Shown here piece after piece: positions 1-7,307 of a stretch of DNA of 38,411 nucleotides (position 1 is its first letter; each line of letters starts with the position of its first letter). Position numbers and translations under genes: made by a program. A model generated the notes under the pieces. The model did not search any database and was not told the DNA's origin. It was given only the letters and a program-made list of their open reading frames with translations. The stretch comes from Clostridiales bacterium (GTDB taxonomy: Bacteria; Bacillota; Clostridia; Christensenellales; CAG-138), in contig JAAYUE010000042.1 in assembly GCA_012517905.1 (NCBI GenBank), positions 1 to 38,411 on the forward strand, in the 5' to 3' direction.

Positions 1-165
1 GGTAGCCAAGAAGTTTTCTGGGCAGTCCGTTTATTTCATCACTGAAAGCCAATATCTCTTCCGCGCTGTAACCGTCAATGGAAACTCCCTTGGGAATATA
101 TCGTCTGAGAAGTCCGTTGTGACGCTCGTTTTGCGGACGTTGGTCATTATCCCAAACATACTCTC
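1..165 (-). mobile_element. IS30-family transposase fragment
   Basis: The translated minus strand carries the conserved IS30 block (NGLLRRYIPKG, then INGLPRKLLGY) that surrounds the last acidic residue of the DDE catalytic site. Only the C-terminal portion is visible. The upstream part of the transposase has been replaced by an unrelated DUF262 start, and no inverted repeat is seen inside the window. It marks a point of rearrangement next to the prophage relic. Confidence 0.65.
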
Positions 166-271
166 GTTGATAGTCAGGTACGACATAATGGTTTTGAAAG
201 CAGGTGTTGATTATTAGGCTGGAAAAACCTATTTGAATTTGAGCATTATCTGACAGATAACTTCTCCCCAT
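1..271 (-). pseudogene. Chimeric ORF: DUF262 N-terminus joined to IS30 transposase C-terminus (partial)
   Basis: This minus-strand frame opens at an ATG at 271 and runs off the left edge of the window. Its first 40 or so residues contain YVVPDYQREYVWD, the hallmark N-terminal motif of DUF262/GmrS-type proteins (ParB-like nucleotide-binding fold, found in modification-dependent restriction). Immediately after it the frame switches to QNERHNGLLRRYIPKG and INGLPRKLLGY, which are typical of the C-terminal catalytic end of IS30-family transposases. No natural family joins these two parts, so the ORF is most likely a deletion or recombination scar, or an assembly join, at about 150-165. The IS30 end with its terminal repeat lies outside the window. 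The product is probably not functional. Confidence 0.6.
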
Positions 272-342
272 ATAGTCATTTATTTAATATGGCTCAAAAT
301 ATAATGGCGGGTTGCTAGGTCGTGCAGTTTTACTGCTCTCTT

Positions 343-654
343 TCAAATGCATGCCATTATTTCAGCTTTAAGCACTAACTCCTGCGAAGATTCAAACTGC
401 ATATGCCGAATAAGCGCTTCCCGGATTATTCCCATTTTTGATTTGCTTGTAGTTCCATCAAATAATTTTTCTAACCTAAACTCTCCTTCTTTTGTTGAGA
501 GTAATTCGGCAAACACGTCCTTCGGATCGGCTAAATATGATGATATAAAGAAAAACCAGGCGATATCAGATTCACGATTATATTTTGTGCATATTTCTTT
601 TAATCTGTTTAAAATAGATTTTGCTTTTGACCCAATAAAGGTGGGATCCATCAA
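343..654 (-). CDS. Hypothetical protein, 103 aa
   Basis: I do not recognise the family. The frame starts at a TTG at 654 (followed directly by an ATG at 651) and ends in TGA at 343-345. The protein is mostly helical, mixed-charge and has no membrane segment; its C-terminal part has a cluster of acidic and hydrophobic residues. It lies just upstream of and in the same direction as the DUF262 start at 271, so the two may once have formed a small defence-type operon. The DNA here is clearly more AT-rich than the rest of the window. A stop codon precedes the start, and the terminase frame begins only a few bases beyond it, so the 5' end may be truncated by the same rearrangement. No convincing ribosome site is visible. 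Confidence 0.35.
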   Translation of the reverse strand: MMDPTFIGSKAKSILNRLKEICTKYNRESDIAWFFFISSYLADPKDVFAELLSTKEGEFRLEKLFDGTTSKSKMGIIREALIRHMQFESSQELVLKAEIMACI

Positions 655-659
655 ATTAG

Positions 660-2132
660 TGGTTCTACACTATAGATTGGGGTAAGCAGATATCATTTTT
701 CAACGCGACCGAACGCGAAGTTCTATATGGCGGTGCTGCAGGCGGCGGAAAGACGCGCGGTCAAGTCATGGATGCGTTTATTGTTGCGTTGAAATATCCG
801 GGCATAAAGCAGCTGACATTGCGCTCCACGTATGAAGAACTGGAAAAATCAGTTCTTCGCGAGGTTGAAACACTCTATCCGGCATCGATCTTCAAATACA
901 ACAAATCCTCGCATACGGGGAAAATCGGAGACTCCATACTGGACTTTGGTTATCTGGCGAGCGACAAGGATCTCATGCGGTACCAGTCAGCGGAATATGA
1001 CATCATCCGGTTTGATGAGCTCACCCACCAAACCGAGTATCGGTACACCTACATGATGTCCCGCGTACGCGGAAACAACAACTTCCCGAAACAGATCAAA
1101 AGCTCCACAAACCCCGGATCGCGTGGTCATGCGTGGGTAAAGAAGCGATTTATCACCGCGGCTGAGCCAAACACTACTTTTACGGTAAATGGGATGTCGC
1201 GGCGCTTCATTCCTGCGAAGGTGTATGACAATCTGTTCCTCATGAAATCGAACCCCGAGTATATCGAGTGGCTGATGCAGCTGCCGGAAGCGCAGAGGGA
1301 AGCGCTTCTGAATGGTAACTGGGACATCTTCGAGGGGCAGTATTTCACGGAGTACAGCTACGACACACACGTTGTTCCCCGCGAAAAGCTCATCATTCCC
1401 AAAGACTGGCGCCGGTTCCGATCAATGGACTGGGGCTTCAAAGATCCTTGCTGCGTTCTCTGGTTCACGATTGCGCCAAGCGGGCGCATTTTTGTATATG
1501 ACGAACTGTACATGCGGTTCGTTCCGGACAAGCTAATCGCGGAGAAAATTCGCGAGAAGACAAAAAATGACCCGATCGCTTACACGGTAGCGTCGCCTGA
1601 TATGTTCAAAGAAGACGGTAAGTCGGCGATCGACGGCCCGACGCTCGCGGAGATATTCGCAAATAACGGGGTGCCGCTGCTGCGCGCGGATAATTCGCGT
1701 GTGCCAGGTTGGCAGCGTGTTCGCGACTACCTTGCGCCTATTGCAGCAGCGTTTTCTACTGTGTTCGCTCCATTGTCGCATGCGTCAAGGCACGCGGCCG
1801 GACAACTGGACGCACTGAGTCCCAGCAATATTGGAGCTGCAAAAAAATCAAGCGGGTGGGTGGCTTATACGATCTTAGCTGCCGGATGGAGCGGAAGCAA
1901 CTACACAATAACCAGCGTAAGTCTTTCAATTCTTGCTGGCGTCGTTGATGCTGCGACTTCGGTTGAAATTCAGCCTGGCATCGGGATTACTGCAGCTCAG
2001 CTTAATGCGCTGCAGGCGGCAAATCTGCAAGAGTATGCTCAATCGGCAGGGAGCATAACGCTGAAAGCGTATGGCACGGTCCCCGCGATCGACGTTCCGA
2101 TCCGGGTCAATGTAAGGGGTGACGTGTATTGA
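660..2132 (+). pseudogene. Chimeric prophage ORF: terminase large subunit fused to tail-fibre-type C-terminus
   Basis: The frame is open from 660; the first ATG is at 768, but terminase homology already begins near 690. Walker A (GGAAGGGKT) is encoded at 729-755, so a start at 768 would remove the ATP site, and no usable start codon precedes it: the 5' end is truncated. Walker B-like YDIIRFDEL (residues 77-85 counted from 768) and the nuclease motifs SMDWGFKDP and ASPD follow, aligning with the intact terminase at 11240. At about 1735, after RVRDYLA, similarity stops and a different module begins: HASRHAAG (residue 338 onward) then a region typical of phage tail-fibre or baseplate proteins. 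The third nuclease Asp is therefore missing. The packaging motor is dead; an internal prophage deletion that stayed in frame, or misassembly, explains it. Confidence 0.75.
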
Positions 2133-3106
2133 AAAAGCATCGTAACCGTTTCGCGATTGCGGTCGAGTGGTGCGCGGCAAAGTGTCGCAGAGTTTTTGGG
2201 GCGTTTTCACTTATGCTCCGTAGCGAGAAGGTTCAGCAAGCAGTAAGAAACTCAAAACGAAGGATAAAGCTTGCACTGCTTTTGATGACTTCATTTCTTG
2301 TTCTTGGAGTCATTATATTCAAGCCTTCGATGTATGCAACGTCTTTTTCTTCTACGGATTTTACGTACACAGGCACCTACACTTGGGTAGATGATGGTGA
2401 TATAGATTTTCGATTAAAATTCACTTCCAGTGGGACATTTATCCCGGTTAAGAACGTCGTCATTGACCTTTTTATTGTTGGCGGCGGTGGTGGCGGTGGG
2501 TTTTCAGGAGGGAGTAACTTCGCCGGTGCCGGCGCGGGCGGCGGATATACAAATACCGTAATGTCTATTCCGATAGGAGCAGGTATTCCATATGCAATAA
2601 CCATCGGAAACGGCGGGGCTGGCGGAACATCTGGACATGGGGATACTGGTGGTACGAGCTCTGGCTTCGGGTATGAAGCCGCTGGTGGGCATTATGGCGG
2701 ATCCAGCACGGGTGGATATGGCGGATCCGGTGGCGGGGCAGCGGGCAGATTAGAGGGCGATGGTTCCGGGTACGGCGGTTTTGATGGCAGCGATGGCGGT
2801 AAATTCACGCCGTCTACCCCTGACGTTCTCGGCGGAACGGGGCAGGGCACTACGACACGAGAATTTGGGGAGCCCGGAGCTACGTTATATGCCGGAGGCG
2901 GCTCCGGAGGCGTCTTCGGCGGAACTCCAGCTGCGGCGGGTTCAGGTGGAGGCGGTACAGGCGGCACCAGGGGACAGTCCGGCAGCAACGGAACTGCGAA
3001 TACTGGAGGCGGCGGCGGTGGATGCGGAGCAGCGGGCGCGTCCCCTGACGTTGGTGGTAATGGCGGATCTGGAATTCTCATAATCCGAAACCATCGAGCT
3101 GCCTAA
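2129..3106 (+). CDS. Glycine-rich phage tail/surface protein with membrane anchor
   Basis: A 325-residue protein starting with TTG that overlaps the stop of the preceding ORF by 3 bp (translational coupling, AAGGGGTGA just upstream). Residues 1-45 are basic, residues about 47-68 form a hydrophobic membrane or signal-anchor segment, about 70-115 form a beta-rich domain, and from about 117 to the end the chain is dominated by Gly runs with Ser, Ala and Thr, closing with GILIIR. This matches the glycine-rich domain found in tail-tip or receptor-binding proteins of many Firmicute phages, where polyglycine helices form surface loops. The membrane segment is unusual for such a protein and may mean that two pieces have been joined. 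Location after tail-fibre sequence and before the endolysin fits a late phage gene. Confidence 0.6.
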   Translation: MKKHRNRFAIAVEWCAAKCRRVFGAFSLMLRSEKVQQAVRNSKRRIKLALLLMTSFLVLGVIIFKPSMYATSFSSTDFTYTGTYTWVDDGDIDFRLKFTSSGTFIPVKNVVIDLFIVGGGGGGGFSGGSNFAGAGAGGGYTNTVMSIPIGAGIPYAITIGNGGAGGTSGHGDTGGTSSGFGYEAAGGHYGGSSTGGYGGSGGGAAGRLEGDGSGYGGFDGSDGGKFTPSTPDVLGGTGQGTTTREFGEPGATLYAGGGSGGVFGGTPAAAGSGGGGTGGTRGQSGSNGTANTGGGGGGCGAAGASPDVGGNGGSGILIIRNHRAA

Positions 3107-3122
3107 AAATGAGATTCGAGCA

Positions 3123-3147
3123 AACCGTCGCGAATGCGGCGGTTTTT
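3123..3147 (+). terminator. Intrinsic terminator after glycine-rich protein
   Basis: A 9-bp stem (AACCGTCGC / GCGGCGGTT with one G-T pair) around a GAAT loop is followed by five T residues. It lies 17 bp past the stop codon of the glycine-rich gene and before the endolysin ribosome site, and could set apart tail and lysis expression. Confidence 0.6.
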
Positions 3148-3190
3148 GCATGTGGGAAATTCGGCGCATTCGCGTTCATAGGAGGATATT

Positions 3191-3961
3191 ATGGCTACGA
3201 AAATTGCAGACGCACGACAGGATGAAAACGGGAAAGCACGCGGTGGACAGGCCGGCGATCAGAGCGGAAAGGAAATCCTCGTGCACGATTGGTACCTTCG
3301 AGATGGCGGGTGGGACGTTTATCTCGAATGCACCGATGAGGGAATGGCGCTCGAAGCGTCGAATAACATGATTCGCATGGCAAATGACAACTCATTTGGC
3401 TACGATCAGGATCAACGCTGGACAGCAGAAGATGCCATTCTTGCCGCGGGTGGCAACATTGAAGCGGCGGCGGCATCAGAGACGGACTGTTCCGCTGCTG
3501 TGCTTACCTCATATCGTCTTACTGGGCTCAAAGTTGCTCGTGGATACACCGGGAATCTTGAAAGCCTGTTGCTTGCGACCGGAAAGTTCGTTGCGCACCG
3601 TGAAGCGAAGTATCTGGCCAGCGGCAACTATGCGAAGATCGGCGGCCTCTATCTGACGGCAGGGAAGCATGTGGCAATGGTCGTCACAAACGGCAGCAAG
3701 GCGGAAACGTCCGAGAGCGCCTCCGGCGGAGAAGCTGAAGAAATCAACGCCGGCGTTCCGTACGTGCTCGTCGTTGGCGGAAGCGTGTACGTCCGCGAAG
3801 GAGGGAGCACAGCGTTTGACTGGATCACGACCGTCCACAGGGACGATAAGCTGCCATATCTCGGGAAAGACGCGGCAACCGGATGGTACCAGGTTGTTAC
3901 CGACCGCGGCATCGGGTTCATCAGCTGCAAAACAAAGCTTACAAGGCTGGTAACGAAATGA
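3191..3961 (+). CDS. Phage endolysin (cysteine peptidase type, C-terminal SH3-like domain)
   Basis: The 256-residue product resembles clostridial phage lysins whose N-terminal domain cuts peptide cross-links of peptidoglycan. Conserved features of that group are visible: GGQAGDQSGKE near residues 18-28, the IGYDQ-like FGYDQDQRWT near 74-83, and ETDCSA with the presumed catalytic Cys100, placing it near the NlpC/P60 clan. After a Ser/Glu-rich linker (about 170-185) the last 70 residues (RDDKLPYLG..ATGWYQV..GIGFIS) look like a bacterial SH3 wall-binding domain. The start at 3191 follows AGGAGG with ideal spacing. Its stop overlaps the ATG of the next membrane protein (ATGA), as expected in a lysis cassette. 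No signal peptide is present, so export would rely on a holin. Confidence 0.8.
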   Translation: MATKIADARQDENGKARGGQAGDQSGKEILVHDWYLRDGGWDVYLECTDEGMALEASNNMIRMANDNSFGYDQDQRWTAEDAILAAGGNIEAAAASETDCSAAVLTSYRLTGLKVARGYTGNLESLLLATGKFVAHREAKYLASGNYAKIGGLYLTAGKHVAMVVTNGSKAETSESASGGEAEEINAGVPYVLVVGGSVYVREGGSTAFDWITTVHRDDKLPYLGKDAATGWYQVVTDRGIGFISCKTKLTRLVTK

Positions 3962-4260
3962 AAAAATTTTTTGATGAATACAGCAAGGCCATGCTGATTG
4001 TGTTCCTCTCCGTATGTGTCTTTGTCATAGTTTGCGATGTGATTCAAACATTTATGGCGATTGTTCTTGCGCGGGAAGAAAATGGTCACGCGCTCGCGCT
4101 CATGGCGTTCGGCACTGGACTTATGGCGTTGCTCGGATATTGCTATAAATCGTTCAAGCAAAAGGACAGTCTGAATAGAAACTTGCTCAAAATCAGTAAA
4201 ACCGGAGAAGTTTCGGCGATCCTGATTGATGCAGAAAAAAACAAACCCGGGCAAAGTTAA
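3958..4260 (+). CDS. Small phage membrane protein, holin candidate
   Basis: A 100-residue protein. The ATG at 3958 is chosen because it overlaps the endolysin stop as ATGA and gives a sensible membrane protein; longer readings upstream run out of frame through the lysin gene. Hydrophobic spans lie at about residues 11-36 and 47-62, followed by a basic, soluble tail ending in KNKPGQS. Length, two spans, charged tail and position next to an endolysin are the usual features of class II phage holins, which form the membrane lesion that lets the lysin reach the wall. No specific holin family motif is recognised, so the role is inferred from context. Confidence 0.55.
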   Translation: MKKFFDEYSKAMLIVFLSVCVFVIVCDVIQTFMAIVLAREENGHALALMAFGTGLMALLGYCYKSFKQKDSLNRNLLKISKTGEVSAILIDAEKNKPGQS

Positions 4261-4284
4261 AACGAATAGCGGAGGATTTTGAAC

Positions 4285-4557
4285 ATGGAAAAATGGGACA
4301 TTGTTGTCGTAATCACGGCGCTTGTTGCGCTGTTTGCTTCTGTCATTACCCCGATTATTAAGCTGAATACTTCCATAACAAAGCTCACGGTCACGATGGA
4401 GCTTTTAAGCAAAAATGTCAGCGATATGAATTGCGGAAATGACAAGGAACATGATGAGTTCCGAAAGACAGACGAAGCTCACACTCGCCGGCTCGACAAC
4501 CACGAACTGCGGATTGATGGGCTCGAGGGGAAAAGAACGAAACGCCCAACGGCGTAA
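4285..4557 (+). CDS. Small membrane-anchored coiled-coil phage protein (XhlA-like)
   Basis: A 90-residue protein starting at 4285 behind GCGGAGGATTTTGAAC. One N-terminal hydrophobic span (about 7-26) is followed by a heptad-like region (KLTVTMELLSKNV) and a polar helix with RKTDEAHTRRLDNHELRIDGLE, a pattern typical of the XhlA/hemolysin-XhlA-type accessory proteins found in Firmicute lysis modules. It sits between two holin-like genes, so it is probably an accessory factor for lysis. Similar architecture is also seen in phage proteins of unknown role. Confidence 0.5.
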   Translation: MEKWDIVVVITALVALFASVITPIIKLNTSITKLTVTMELLSKNVSDMNCGNDKEHDEFRKTDEAHTRRLDNHELRIDGLEGKRTKRPTA

Positions 4558-4576
4558 TAGAAAGGGGAAATATACC

Positions 4577-4879
4577 ATGAACATTGTAATGATTATCACA
4601 TTCGCCATCCTGATCGAAGCTGTCGTGCAGCTCGTAAAACCTCTGTGGGGAGATGCGAGCGTAGGAAAGCTAACTGTCACTGAAATTGTCAGCATGGCGT
4701 TCGGGATTCTGGTCGCTGTGCTGGCAAGACTGAACATCGCAGAAACGCTGGGGATAACAAGTCCTGCGCTTCTTTATGTGCTTTATGTGTTCACTGGCAT
4801 GGCGATGGGACGGGGGGCTTCATTCATTCATGATCTGTGGATGAAAATCAGCACATCAGTTGGAGACACGTACAAGTGA
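4577..4879 (+). CDS. Small phage membrane protein, second holin candidate
   Basis: A 100-residue protein with an AAAGGGGAAAT ribosome site before ATG 4577. Three hydrophobic stretches are visible (about residues 3-21, 36-52 and 63-80), with basic residues near the C-terminus. It is the last gene of the prophage before the terminator at 4936 and the tRNA-Asn. Its size and topology fit a phage holin of the class I type, or the r1t/LL-H-like groups. With the 3958 gene, this prophage relic has two holin candidates; which one is active cannot be told from sequence. Confidence 0.5.
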   Translation: MNIVMIITFAILIEAVVQLVKPLWGDASVGKLTVTEIVSMAFGILVAVLARLNIAETLGITSPALLYVLYVFTGMAMGRGASFIHDLWMKISTSVGDTYK

Positions 4880-4935
4880 TGTTGCCAAAAGGTTGCCAGT
4901 GCATTTTGCTGCAGCGTTGATATTGGTTATCAAAA

Positions 4936-4968
4936 AGCCCGTAAACATACTGTTTACGGGCTTTTTTT
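4936..4968. terminator. Bidirectional terminator between prophage lysis genes and tRNA-Asn
   Basis: A perfect 12-bp stem (AGCCCGTAAACA / TGTTTACGGGCT) around the loop TAC is flanked by an A run on the left and seven T residues on the right. It can end transcription of the lysis genes on the plus strand and of the tRNA on the minus strand. Confidence 0.85.
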
Positions 4969-4969
4969 A

Positions 4970-5045
4970 TGGCTCCCCCTGTTGGACTCGAACCAACGAC
5001 ACTGCGGTTAACAGCCGCATGCTCTACCGACTGAGCTAAGGAGGA
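4970..5045 (-). tRNA. tRNA-Asn (GTT)
   Basis: The minus strand folds as a full tRNA: acceptor TCCTCCT paired to AGGGGGA, D arm GCTC..GAGC, anticodon stem around CTGTTAA with anticodon GTT, T arm with GGTTCGAGTCC, discriminator G and encoded CCA (4970-4972). The 3' end directly abuts the prophage side. A tRNA 3' end is the usual integrase target, so the attachment site probably lies at about 4970-4995; the second copy would be outside this window. Confidence 0.95.
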
Positions 5046-5104
5046 TCGGTATGAATTTAATGCATTTTCGGGTTTAAAACATACACTTCAAAATCCCGAA
5101 AATT

Positions 5105-5169
5105 TGGTTCCCCATTGCCGCCGTCGGTATGTAACCCTTACATTGTCCTACCGACTGAGCTAAGGAGGA
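5105..5169 (-). pseudogene. tRNA-like relic sharing its 5' end with tRNA-Asn
   Basis: A 22-bp block at 5148-5169 is identical to the first 22 nt of tRNA-Asn (5024-5045). Downstream the minus strand still has a D-arm-like region, a short hairpin (ATGTA/TACAT), and ATGGGGA plus ACCA, which can pair 6 of 7 positions with the TCCTCCT acceptor. At about 65 nt it is some 11 nt shorter than a tRNA and lacks a proper T arm and anticodon loop, so it is probably a decayed second tRNA copy, perhaps created by recombination at the tRNA locus. Confidence 0.5.
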
Positions 5170-5292
5170 ACGCTACTCGGAGATTTTACATGAATTCAAC
5201 ACCACTTGCAATGAACGGCGGAGACGATGAGAGGCGAATAGAGCAAAATACGGCTGACAATCTCTCGTTATCTTTGAATTGCTCGCCTTTGA

Positions 5293-5321
5293 TTGACGTT
5301 TTATTTCGTGCTCACTATAAT
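5293..5321 (+). promoter_or_regulatory. Sigma-A promoter for PH-like membrane protein
   Basis: TTGACG (5293-5298), a 17-bp spacer and a perfect TATAAT (5316-5321). The expected transcript start near 5328 coincides with the ATG of the next gene, suggesting a leaderless message. Confidence 0.75.
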
Positions 5322-5327
5322 GGTCAT

Positions 5328-5855
5328 ATGGAGGAAAACGACGTTTTAACTCTCATCGCCATGGAAACAGCGGAGCCGAAACGGAAGTTAATCCGCTCCG
5401 CCGGAGCCGTATACGTCGTGCTGATCGCGCTGATCATCGGCACGATTTCGCTGGCAAACCTGCTCTATGCGCGCTGGCAGATTCCGCGCTATGTCGTCCA
5501 GCCTCCGATCTATGTGCTGATTGCCATTTGCGGGGTATATGCGTATCAAAAACACTATCTTTCGTATCGATATACTCTGACGGACCGGATGTTTGCCATA
5601 GAGCGCATAGCGGGAAGCGGAGAACGGACAATGGTTGCGATATCGCTGTATGAGATCACGAATATCGCGCCATATGAACGAGGCAACGCGCAAGAGGGCA
5701 TCAGGAACGCGTCTGTTCTGCCAAGATGGCGCTCCGTATTGATCTTATTGGAAGAAAACGGGCGTGAATCCGCTTACCGCATCAGCCCCAGCGAGGAGTT
5801 TCTGGAGCAACTGAACGCGCAGTGGCGATTGCATCGCCCGCAGAAAGAACGATAG
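5328..5855 (+). CDS. Two-span membrane protein with PH-like domain
   Basis: About 175 residues from ATG 5328. Hydrophobic segments lie at about residues 24-44 and 55-72; after them LSYRYTLTDRMFAIER followed by a strand-rich stretch (MVAISLYEITNIAPYE) resembles the bacterial PH (bPH) domains of YdbS/YdbT-like membrane proteins. The role is unknown. The frame stays open back to 5115, but that part overlaps the tRNA relic and the promoter, so an upstream start is unlikely. The alternatives are ATG 5328, which lies at the expected transcript start and so would be leaderless, and ATG 5361, which is 26 nt past a GGAGG at 5330 and so poorly spaced. The next gene follows after 9 bp and may be co-transcribed. 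Confidence 0.6.
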   Translation: MEENDVLTLIAMETAEPKRKLIRSAGAVYVVLIALIIGTISLANLLYARWQIPRYVVQPPIYVLIAICGVYAYQKHYLSYRYTLTDRMFAIERIAGSGERTMVAISLYEITNIAPYERGNAQEGIRNASVLPRWRSVLILLEENGRESAYRISPSEEFLEQLNAQWRLHRPQKER

Positions 5856-5864
5856 ACCAACCGG

Positions 5865-7307
5865 ATGGACGAACGCCGCACGACAACATGGGACACCCTG
5901 CAGGAAGCGCTCGGCGCATACGAGCGCGGCGACAGCGTGCGTTTTCACATGCCCGGCCACAAGGGCCGCGGGATGAACGGATTCTGGCGGGACGAACTGC
6001 TGCTTTGGGACGTGACCGAACTGAGCGGCACGGATAACCTGCATGCGCCACACGGGGCGATTGCCGGGGCGCAACGGCAGATGGCGAATGCCTACGGCGC
6101 GAAGGCTTCTTTTTTTGTAGTAAACGGCGGGACGAACGCGGTTCAGGCGATGATCCTTGCGCTCGGCGAACACGACAAGCTGCTTCTTGCGCGCGACTGT
6201 CATCGCTCTGCGGTGTCCGGCGCGGCGTTGAGGGGCATTGAAACCTGCTATGTATCGCCGCGATATGACGAGGCGCGGGGATTGCTCGGCATGGTGACGC
6301 CGGAGGATCTCGACCGGGCCCTGAAGGAAACGGGCGCGACCGTCGCGCTGATCACGTCCCCAAACGCATACGGCTTTTGCGCGGATGTGAAAGGGCTTGC
6401 GGAAGCGGCCCACAGAAACGGCGCGCTGCTGCTCGTCGACAGCGCGCACGGAGCGCATTATCCGTTTTCGGACGCACTGCCGCAGTCTCTAGGCGGCGTA
6501 GCCGACCTCTTTGCGCACTCGCAGCACAAGACCATGGACGCGCTGACGCAGGCAGCCAGCCTGCACCTGGGGGATTGCCGGATTTCGGAGGATCGCGTAC
6601 GCCGCGCGCTCGCGATGACGGAGACGACGAGCCCGTCCTATCTGCTCATGGCCTCGCTTGACTGGTCGGTCTATATGGCGCGGCGGCGGGACTGGACGGG
6701 GCAGGTGCGGCGTTGCATGGAGCTGGAAGAAAAGATCGAGGCGATCGATGGGCTGCGGGTGTTTCACGATCCGATTGGCATCGGCGTTTATGAGCGCGAC
6801 CGGACGCGGCTGGTGATCGACGTGACGGGACGCGGAACTACAGGATATGAGGCGCAGGCGAAGCTGGAAGAGCGCGGCATATACTTCGAGATGGCGGATT
6901 TGAGACGGCTTGTGCTGATCACGACGCCGAACGACGAGCCGGACTGGTACGAGCGCCTGCTCGAATCGCTTGCCGCGCTGCCGGAGCGGTCGCCTATTTT
7001 GACAAAATCCGCGGCGGAAGAGATCCGGGTTGCGGGAAACCGGCAATGCGCGAGCATCCGGGAGGCGACGTTTGCCGAGTCGGAAGCGATTCCGCTTGCC
7101 CGGGCGGACGGACGCATCGCCACGGAACCGATCGGCATCTATCCGCCGGGCATCGCGCTTGTGATGCCGGGAGAGACGATCGACCGGCGCGCCATCGAAT
7201 ACCTGACCGCAGAGGAACGGGGGGGCGGCGCGCTCTTCGGGGTGCGGGACGGGCGCGTATTTGTAATGAAAGAAATGGGAGACGAGCATGCGGGAACGAC
7301 TGCTTGA
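5865..7307 (+). CDS. yaaO: Orn/Lys/Arg decarboxylase family PLP enzyme (YaaO-like)
   Basis: A 480-residue fold-type I PLP enzyme of the ornithine/lysine/arginine decarboxylase group, in its short Bacillus YaaO-type form without the N-terminal wing domain. Visible signatures are FHMPGHKGRG (residues 27-36), the substrate and cofactor region SGTDNLHAP, VNGGTNAVQAM, VDSAHGAHYPF with the cofactor Asp, and SQHKTMDALTQ, whose Lys should hold PLP. The C-terminal domain begins near residue 370. Amino-acid decarboxylation would give a polyamine (putrescine, cadaverine or agmatine); the substrate cannot be told from sequence. It overlaps holB by 20 bp, so the two are co-translated. In Bacillus, tmk, yaaQ and yaaR lie between yaaO and holB; they are absent here. 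Confidence 0.85.
   Translation: MDERRTTTWDTLQEALGAYERGDSVRFHMPGHKGRGMNGFWRDELLLWDVTELSGTDNLHAPHGAIAGAQRQMANAYGAKASFFVVNGGTNAVQAMILALGEHDKLLLARDCHRSAVSGAALRGIETCYVSPRYDEARGLLGMVTPEDLDRALKETGATVALITSPNAYGFCADVKGLAEAAHRNGALLLVDSAHGAHYPFSDALPQSLGGVADLFAHSQHKTMDALTQAASLHLGDCRISEDRVRRALAMTETTSPSYLLMASLDWSVYMARRRDWTGQVRRCMELEEKIEAIDGLRVFHDPIGIGVYERDRTRLVIDVTGRGTTGYEAQAKLEERGIYFEMADLRRLVLITTPNDEPDWYERLLESLAALPERSPILTKSAAEEIRVAGNRQCASIREATFAESEAIPLARADGRIATEPIGIYPPGIALVMPGETIDRRAIEYLTAEERGGGALFGVRDGRVFVMKEMGDEHAGTTA

Noticed and set aside
347-685. Plus-strand ORF of 112 codons overlapping the 103-residue minus ORF
   Set aside because: It has no ribosome site and ends in the rearranged junction; the minus-strand reading fits the DUF262 direction better. 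Neither is certain.
5115-5327. N-terminal extension of the PH-like protein to 5115
   Set aside because: It would run through the tRNA relic and the sigma-A promoter; the added residues have no membrane or family character.
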